Program-made: the position numbers and the translations under genes
The notes under the pieces: generated by a model
The model's input: only the letters and a program-made list of their open reading frames with translations
What the model was told of the DNA's origin: nothing
The model's database searches: none
Assembly (NCBI GenBank): GCA_030549495.1
Contig: JAUIRK010001025.1
Span: 79,501 to 143,500, forward strand
Source: Nectonema munidae
Taxonomy: Eukaryota; Nematomorpha; Nectonematoida; Nectonematidae
Direction: 5' to 3'
DNA length: 64,000 nucleotides
Shown here: piece by piece, positions 1 through 9,400 of the stretch
Position numbering within the stretch: the stretch's first letter is position 1
How the letters are laid out: each line of letters opens with the position of its first letter

Positions 1-1310
1 CATAAATCAAGCATGCTGATTTAATTTCTGGACTCCGTTTTCACTAATAGGGTGTGAAAATTTATGAAAATGTCAAACAAATTTGCGGTTTTTCCCTGAA
101 AATTGTGTCCAAGTATATTAATCAAATTTTAAATAAAATGTCTATTTTTATACTAAATCAATCATGCTGACTTCTTTTTCGTACTCAATTTTCATAATTA
201 GGGTGTGAAAAATTCTGAAAGTGTCTATAAAATTTGGGGTTTAGCCCCTGAAAATAATATGTATGAACATTTTTTAAATTTAAAAAAATCAAGCATGACA
301 ATTTAAATTCAGGATTCATTTTTTGAAATTTGGTTTTCAAAATGTCTAAAAGTGGCAATCAATTTTGTAATTTTTATCTGAAACTCCAAGAATATTAATT
401 AAATTTTAAACTAAATATATTTTTATATCAAATCTAACATGCTAATTTCATTTCTCAGCTCAGTTTTAGCAACTATGACTTGGAAATGTCTAAAAGTATT
501 TGCAGTTTACGTCTGAGAAAGTGTCTCCAAAAACATTTATACACATTTTAAATAAAATATTTGTTTTAAATAAATCGAATATGTAGATTTTATTTCTCGA
601 CTAATTTTTTGCAATTGGAGTGTGGAAATTTTAACCATATTTTTGCTTGACGGCAAAAATTATTTCCTACAATATTATTTATATTCTCAATAAATATATT
701 TTTTGTACTAGATCTCCATGTTGATTTCATTTTTGGACTCATTTTCGTAATTAGAATGTGAAAATGTCAATCAAATATGTCAGTTTCACCTGAAATTTTT
801 TTTCAAAAACATTTATTCACATTTTAAGTAGAATATTTTTTAAACTAAATTGACGATGCTGATACCATTTTTTGGATAGGTTTTTACCATAACTGTGAAA
901 AAATGTGTCAAAGTACAAATAGAATTAGTGATGTATGTCTGAAAAATATCTCATAACTTCCATATTTTAACTAAAATATATTTTTTATTCTTAATTTCTT
1001 ATTGCGATGCTCCCTTCATTTCGGGACTTAGTTTTTCCAATTAGGGCGCAGGAATGTGGGGAATTATTATCAATCAATTTTGATATTTTGGAAAAAAACA
1101 AAGTTCTAAAGATAAACTAAATTTTCTCAAAAATTCACTTTTGATTGAAAATCACTATTAAAATTTTGATTGAGGATACTAAAAATATCACTCAAATTTA
1201 AAATAATTTTTTAACATGTTTTTCATTTCTGTACTTCTTTTTAGTCATTACAGTGTAAAAATGGGTGAAAGTATCAATCGAATTGGCAAAAATCTTTTTT
1301 TTTCCAAAAA
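1..1310. repeat. Degenerate ~140-150 bp tandem satellite
   Basis: About nine diverged units follow one another. Each unit begins with a variant of CTAAATCAAGCATGCTGAT, continues with a TTTCTGGACTCATTTTT-like block and a GGGTGTGAAAATGTC-like block, and ends in an AT-rich stretch containing TTTAAATAAAATAT. Unit starts lie near 1, 153, 285, 429, 570, 708, 845, 990 and 1200, so spacing is mostly 132-152 bp and the last interval is longer. The first unit starts at the window edge, so the array probably continues to the left. No coding potential was seen. Confidence 0.75.
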
Positions 1311-3161
1311 ATCTTTATAAAGTTTGTCCTCATAATCGTTATTTATTATAGTACAAAAATTTAAGTATGCGAGAAGTAAGGGAACTGAAGTCACATTGAA
1401 ATGAGAACGCATGATCATAAGAAAAATGAAATAGTAACACGTCTAATAAAGTGCTTTTATATCGTCGATAAAGTAATCCTTTCAGGAGCTATATGGTTTT
1501 AAGAAACAAGTATCTAACTTGTCTACATGGAAGATATGCCGTTTTCCAATGAACTATGAGCAGGTGTTAAAATCTACTATTGAGATTTTCAAAAAACATC
1601 TTGAACATGAAGAAGAAGCTCCTTCATTATGAATCAAAAATCTTTAAACCTTTATCTCATTAGTTAATATTTCAAACATCAATTTGACTAAAAAAGTGAT
1701 CTAAAATTTTCAAACATTCAGAGTTAGACATCAATATGTAAAGATATAGATTTTCTCAAAAAATTTTATAAATGTGAATCCAATTTGACAAATTTTTTCC
1801 TTCGGTGTGAATATTTTAAAAGTGGAAAAGTTTTTGTAATTGAAAAAAAGAGGATTATAAATGGATTCACCTAGAAGAGGAATCTTTAAAAAGGATTAGT
1901 TAGCAAATATTCAGAGTGATATTTGTTCATATCCACTGAAATACAACACATGATATTGTTAAAAAAATACAAAAAAAAGAGATTCTCTTCAATAGAAAAG
2001 TTTTGAAATCGCTTAAATTCTAAGCTAAATTAATCTCTGAAAATTTTTTTCGAACAGAGATTGCACAAAATGAATTTCTAATGAAAGTAGAGCTACCAAG
2101 CTAGGGGCAGTTTAGAATTAAAAGCAAATCATTGATTCCATATAAAGTATAGGAAAATAAAGTAGACTAGAAGATTAGAGCGTATTTGTCTTTCTAAAGT
2201 ATTGTCTTTTTTTAAGCAAAAAATAGAGGTCGGATTGAGATTTATAGTTCAAAGCTCCCTCTTTAATTAGTAAACTAATGGAAGGATAAAATAAAGAACA
2301 AGAATCAAATCAAGGAAGGCTAAACGTGTTCTATTTAGTTAGATTAGCAACCAGAAATATTTTTCACCATGTAATTTTACAATTTTTATAAGAATTTTAT
2401 TGCTAAATTTATAGACTTATTATTGAAATTTTTTTATGGGCTTTTATCTAACATGATCTCAGGTCGCTTTGATTAGAAATTTGGCCCCATTCCTTATTAT
2501 GAGATGGATAAAATCATTATTATATCAAGATAGAAAATTATTTTATCGGTTGTGTTTAAATATTTAAAGTCAAAGTAGTATTGAACTAAGTAAATTTATA
2601 ACCATTTTAACCACATTGAAATGTAGCATTCATTAAATGTTTATATATTGACAAAAATAAAGTCATGGTGAAATAGAGAAAGGTCGATTTGCTAAATAGA
2701 ACGAAAATTATTCAAAAATTAAGAAAAATATCCAACCACAACTTAACCAAAGTTGAACAGTAACCACAATTAAATCTTGAGTGACAAAAGTATTTTCAGA
2801 ATGAAGGTGAGCATGTTTGATTTGCTGTGTATGGATAAGTTTATTTTAATATAATGAGAAAAAGGGTTTGCCATTAAGTCACCTGTGAAAGCTAATTTAC
2901 TGACAGGTAAAATATTTTGGGTAAATTAATCTTCAAACGTTGATTTATTAAAAAAATTAAGACAATATTAATTAACCCAAAAAATGTTGAATTTAAAATA
3001 TACTTTCAATTTTATATATTTAGCATTGATTGATTTTCATTAAAAATAATTGACACCATCAGATTCACAATCAATGGCCGTTACAAATAGTGTTTTAATG
3101 CAAGCAGGCCACAAGTTGAATACCGCAAATTTAGATTGTCATTATAAAATTGGTAAAAAAT
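1311..3161. other. AT-rich stretch without recognised features
   Basis: No exon, transposon protein or repeat boundary could be supported on either strand. It lies between the satellite and the 3' end of the AP-3 sigma gene. Confidence 0.5.
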
Positions 3162-3167
3162 TTTATT
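3162..3167 (-). terminator. Candidate poly(A) signal of AP3S
   Basis: The minus strand reads AATAAA about 180 bp past the AP3S stop codon. The position is plausible for the gene's 3' end, but AT-rich sequence produces this hexamer often by chance. Confidence 0.35.
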
Positions 3168-3346
3168 GAATAATATACAAAATCAATAAGGATTTCAAAA
3201 ATTTATATATTAAAAAGAATGCATAACGAGTCATCTTATTCCTTAGACTGCCATGTGGTGATTTTGGATGCTAAAGTAAAAAAACAAGAGCTTCGGCAGG
3301 AAAAGATGTGTATTAAATCTTTTGTTGAATTTGCGCTTCCAAATCT

Positions 3347-3472
3347 TTAAAACTTAAATTTGGAAAAGTTTAAATTTGAGAATTGGGGAAGCTTGAAGTC
3401 TTTGATTTGTTGAGAAATGTTGGCATTCTTTACTGCAGAAACAGCTTTTTTAGGTGCGTTGATGAATTTGGT
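3347..3472 (-). CDS. AP3S: AP3S terminal exon 6
   Basis: Residues 152-192 and a TAA stop at 3347-3349. A long pyrimidine tract and TTTTACAG precede it. The sequence TKFINAPKKAVSAVKN matches the AP-3 sigma C-terminal extension; the last 20 residues are Phe- and Lys-rich and diverge from vertebrates. Confidence 0.93.
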   Translation of the reverse strand, partial: TKFINAPKKAVSAVKNANISQQIKDFKLPQFSNLNFSKFKF

Positions 3473-6400
3473 CTGTAAAAGAAAGAGAGTTACTACTCAC
3501 AGCAAGACAAAAAAACTTTAAAAAGCATGGATGTGTGATGAACGGGATAAATAGATTTTTTAAAAAGTAATTAAACAATAAAAACAAATGTGTTATATAG
3601 TAGCGTTAGATAAAGATCACAACTGCATCATCACTTTTGTCGCTGAACCGCTGCAAACATTTTACATAAGAGAAACGCTAGTATAGAGGATTGCACGCGA
3701 CAGAAATGCAGACACACCCTATCGTGAGAACCTATATACAATTTTTGCTAGGCGATGGTACTATCTTGCTTGAAATTCAATTGGCTCCTATTCGCCCCGC
3801 CAATAATTTTGCTTTTTTTATAAACTAGTGCATATGCGTTATATAAAATTTAATTAAAATGGAAGCTGGAAGTATAGCTTTTAAATTTCATCAATTTTGT
3901 AAAAAAATATAAAGTAGTCTTATAAATTCACGTCTGCGCTGTATACACTCTATTTTAAAGGGTTGCTTGAATATTTGGTCTACCGTGGTATTTCCAGACC
4001 ACTAATTTTGATAATTGCAAAAACAAAATTTGCCCTCCCAATAATTTTGAGGATGTGCGCCCCTGATATATTCCTTCAAAACCTCCATTTTCAAACATAT
4101 AAAAGTGGAAAGTAATATATAAAAAATATATTATTTTAGATGATTTAAATGTTTTAAAAATTGTATTAGGCATCATAATAACATTGAATACATCTAATAA
4201 AATAGTTGGATGAGAAACTAGAAATCTTTCATTTGATTCTTGTCGATTACATAATTAATAATAAATTGAAAGATAAAATATTTTAAAAAATTAAAAACCT
4301 GGATAAGATTTTTTAATGCAACAATAATGAATTGTGCTGGTAGAAGTTTTATTTTTACAACATTTATATTCTCATCTAATTTTATTTCTAAGCTTTAAAT
4401 GAAAATTTAAATAAATTATAGGAAAAATAGAAATAGTTCAGATTTTGACTATATATCCTTCCCAAACAACTTTGTATTTAAGTTGTCTGGAGCCAGACAT
4501 ATGAGCGATATTTTTAATCTTTCAGGCTCCAGCTCTGGCTCCATGTAGACTAATCCTTTGCTCCGCCAGCTTAGACCATTTTCGACGATTGATACGTCAT
4601 CAGTAATGATGATCGAAACAGAGAACTTACAATTTCTAGCTATATCTTGTATGCACAATTACAATACGTATATATTACAAAATATAAAAAGAAGCCTCAT
4701 ATTCTAACTAGAAGTCTAATTTTTTCAAAAAGTTCCGGGTGTTATAATATACATGATTTCAGTACTTTTGATGGGGGTAGACGCGTTAAGAACGCAATAA
4801 TCACACTTCTGAGGATACTCAATGAAATAAGGACGGTGGTAGGAAGAAGAAGCTTACTTCTGATTTCTGAAGCTTTTCTTGTTCCATCACGCGACATATG
4901 ATTTCGGAGAGATTTGTCTCTAAAACGAGCCCGCCCATCACAATTTCTGACAAGATGTTGTGAACCTTAAAGGCAATTAGATATTGAATTCATTTATAAG
5001 AAAATGAGAGTGAAAGGATGTGGTCTTACTTTGTCAGAGTAAAAGATGAGATCCAACTCGCAAACATTTTCAAAAAATTTGTCCAATGCTTCAACAAAAA
5101 CCTTGAAAAAATTTGAAGTAGTTAAAATGGAGCAGAACAATCAAATTCGAGATGATTCTATGCCTGTATTAGGGTTAGTGATCTCGAATGCAAAAATTCT
5201 AGTTTTATTCTTATACATAAAACATCTTTACCCTTTGGAGACCAGAATTTAAGTTAGAGCATTGGTTCTCAGCGTTGGAGTTAGTGTCATCAAGGGGCCT
5301 TCTAAAATGTCACGGGAAGGGGGAGGGGGGCGCTGACAATTTTCGTATAAGAGTTATTATGTATTTTAAATTGTTTATACAATTATTTTTAAAATTGCAA
5401 ATATTTTTTAAAATATTTTCCATAAAAAAATTAATAGTTTGCTATAAATTCAAGTGTCTAAAAATGGCTAGGTTATCGGATTACTAATTGGTGAAAAGGT
5501 TCAAGGGAGATATAAAAAAGATGAGATCATGTTTATGGATATAGAAAAGCGTACAATAGCAGGTGTAGAAAATGTGAAGCAAGTTTGCTATCTTGAAAAT
5601 GAAATGAAGAGGTGCATACGAAATCGCAGTCACAGGAAGATGTAGAATAGAATGGCTCGAATTTCATGAGCTATCGCCTGTTTTCTATGGCAAAAATTTA
5701 CCGAAAAACTAAAAACTCGAATTTATAAGGCTTGTGTCAGAGCAGCAGTTCTTTACGGTTTTTAAGTTTAGAACACAATAACTCTTGAAAAAGGCATACT
5801 AAGGAGAACAGATAGAGGCATGCTAAGAGAGGTGTGGATTAAATTCAATACTAAAGAGCTCATGGAGAAGTTTGAAAGAGAAGATATTGTTGAATTTGAA
5901 AGAAGAAATAGTCTTGTGTGATGTTTAAAGAAGAGATCACAATGGCAATAATGTGAGCTTGGAATTTTGAACAACGGTAAAAGAGAAAAGGGAGTCCAAA
6001 AGTGGCCTGGGAAGAAGAGGTGAGAAAAGAAGTTGAAAGGGTTGGGATGAGAGAAAAAAACATTTGTTAGGAAGAACTGAGATAGAAAGTCGGTGACCTC
6101 TTGTAAAAAGGAAAACAACTGACATAAATAAATGGTGATGATGATACAATAACTATGGATTTGGATGTCAAAAAAATTAAATCCACTACTTATTCAAAAA
6201 TGGCTAAAATAATTAAGGCTTATTTTTCACAATTGAAGGTAAAAAAAGATTTAGTGCTAAGTAATGAAGAAAACTTTATAGATTATATGTGAAAGCGGTG
6301 ATAATTGTTTACAAAATGTTGAAATGTCTAGCTGCAACGCCTCGTCAATTTCCAAAGAGAAACGCAATGGATACTCACAAAGCTTTAGCATTTGGAGTGG

Positions 6401-9400
6401 CAAAGAAGAGGAAATGTTAGAGAACCTTGAGATGTGAATGTGTTATTGATCAGCATTGAACAAGTATTGATCACCTCCAGGGTAGCAGAGCTGATTTCAA
6501 AATCTCAACCTATGGCTCTGACCTGACCTCCATTAAAACTCGCACTCATGATTTCAGCTGGATTTGAAAAATTGATTAACCAAAACGAAATTCTCCCTAA
6601 TTTTTCAAGATTCCCAATCCAATTCTACTTTTGACTCAACAGCCTTATTTCATATAATGAAGGGACTTGTTATAAAATTGTCTCGTCAAAGATTTCATGC
6701 TGAAAAAGATGACAGAAAAAAGAGATCATCTTTTCCTTGCCACTAGTGAGTGGGATAAAGAAGTGAACTTCGAATTCATCTAATTTTGTCTTCGAAAGAA
6801 TTTTCCAAATCATATGGTCACATTAGCAAATTAGATACAATCGCTAAAATTTTTATTCAAAGAAACTATGACTTAGAAAGGGTTTATTTTCCAAAAAAAA
6901 CTTTTCTTGATGATTAAGTTATGAGACATGAATAAAATTATGAATATACAAGATGTAAACCTGAATCAAATCCAGAATGCCAAGTTCACTTTCGGTGGAG
7001 TCAACGCAGAAGACAAAGAAAAGCGTGGCGTAGTGTCGATAAATCAATTTATAATCCGTGCCTTCTGTCAAGCTAAAAAGGTGAAGAAGTGATGAGCATG
7101 ATTATGGGCGTGTTTATAAACTACCAAAACTTTAGATATATCAGAAAAAGTGAATATACAATTATTAAGGAACTTGGGCATCTACTAAATTTGAAATAAT
7201 ATTTAGTTACTCTTTGCAAAGTAATTTAGCTATTAATTTTTAGTGAAAATTTAGCAATCAAAAAAATTAAACAGATTTAAAATCTTATTCTTATTTTTTA
7301 TTTTTTAAAAATTGAATTTTTCCGGTTGATCACTTTGCATTTTTAAATTTTTTAATGTTTTTACATTTCCTTTTTTTATCATTAATTTTCTTGAGGTAAG
7401 TAATAGCTGAAAAAGATCATTAACTTTTAAATTTAAATCAATGCACTTATTTTAAGTAAATATTTTTTTTTGCTATGGACATCTTTTTGAAAAAATATTT
7501 ATTTATACATTTATATTTTTTATTGAATAAAATCATAAAATTGCACTTATTGGATCCGAAATTAGATAAAAAGGCGGGAAATGTCACGCGATCAAGTGTC
7601 CCATGTATTTTTGGGCAGGGTTCCTTAGCAGATCAAAATTATATCAAAAGGGTTACGTGATGAAGAAATGGTTGAGAAAGACTGACTTCGTGACTAAAAT
7701 CAGACTTAAAATATTTTAAAAACGATGACCAGAGAAATTAAATTATAACACTAAATCGCAGGTCTTCGGTGGAGCGAAAGAATTAGCATAGATGGAGCCG
7801 AAGCCGGAAACATTAAAACGATTGCTCCTATATCTGGCTTCGCATAATATTTTGACACCTATATATGCTATATAATATCTACTTTTTATAGCAACCACTT
7901 CTTTGTTTATAAAATATAGTACACTTTCAAATGCAGAAGACTAAAAGAACTTTTATAGCTTTCCCACAATTTTATTTAGAATCTTGAGATAAGTAGAAGA
8001 ATCTTATGGTAATTTCCTATTTTATACATTGCTTATATACCATACGAGCCTTTAACTAAAAAGACCCTGCTAAACTGTGCAATTGAACGTAAGAATAAAA
8101 ATTAATTAAACAAAAATAAACCACGATTAAACTCATCGTTAGGACAATACTATAGCTGGTTACGGATCTTGCTTTTCCCGGAATTAAAAGGGAATGTTTG
8201 AAGACAATCCGAATAGTTCAACATGTATACTTTTACAATGTTAAAACTTAAAAGCAACTATGAGTAAGTTTTTTTTTCATATGTGTTTTGTGTTATTTTT
8301 TTTTTTTTTAAAATTTTCTAAAAAAAAAATCTTTCATTTTTTATTATCGTTTCCTTTTTTTTTTTTAAAAAAAAAAATTATTATTTTTTTTTTGTATAAA
8401 TTAAATAGCCTAGACAATTTTCCAAAAATTGATGAGATTTTGATTTGTTCTTCTTAGCCATGTAGAAAGGTATACAGATTATTTAGTGCCACCGATGAGA
8501 AGATAAGATCTGGGTATCAAGAGATTTTTCAATTTTAATTTAACATTTCTGAAGAGGAGGAGGACAGGGGCGATGCAGCCCGGGCGCAGAATGTATTAGT
8601 ATTAATATATCATCAATAAAAAATTAATCGAGATATTTTAGAATTAAATTATAGGGTAATAATACCTTGCTACATTTTTTACTCCAATTTGCCATAACTA
8701 TTTACTTCTATTATTAATTTTTGGGCGTTTTGAAGAGTTATTTGAAATCAAAATCTGCATCTGCACCAGGTGGCATTAAGGATAGCTAGACAAACATTTC
8801 TAGCTCTCTCTAATTGCTAGAAAAAGTCAAATGTAAGCTTCGTCGACAAAATAAATTCTAGGTGAAAAAGAGTTTAACACCTTTATTTTACTTTAAAAAT
8901 ACGGTTTTGCACATGAAGTATTGCACACGAGAATATAAACGTTAAAGAGAAAAAAATACTTTCACTTTCTCTTATGGAAAAGCTTACTTACTCGCACCAT
9001 CAAAATTACCAACTCGCTAAAGTTAGAATAAATTTAAAAAGTAAAACTCTGAAATATATCATGTTTAATTATTTATTTATCTCTACTGTAGTGAAAACAG
9101 ATGCGAAACGTAAAATAAGAATCGATATATACTACATTTTAACAAGATATAACTTTTAAGAATTATAAAATGGACTTACGATCCACACTCAAGAAAATTG
9201 CACACAGAATCATCTCTCTTCGAAACAAATTGATACGTTTCTTTTATGATCGACTGCTGTTCATTTTCTGACTGTTGTTGTTGTTGCGTAAAAAAAGTAA
9301 AACAAAGTGATTTGAATGGGAAACACATATAGATTGAACCAGGGGCGCACATCCTTGAAATTATTGGGGGCGAAATTTTTTTGTTCCAATTTTCAAAATT

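Noticed and set aside
5768-6149. Minus-strand open frames of 67-116 codons
   Set aside because: They are shadows of the LINE reverse-transcriptase fragment coded on the plus strand.
8260-8457. Phe/Lys-rich open frame
   Set aside because: Produced by alternating A- and T-runs; no coding signal.
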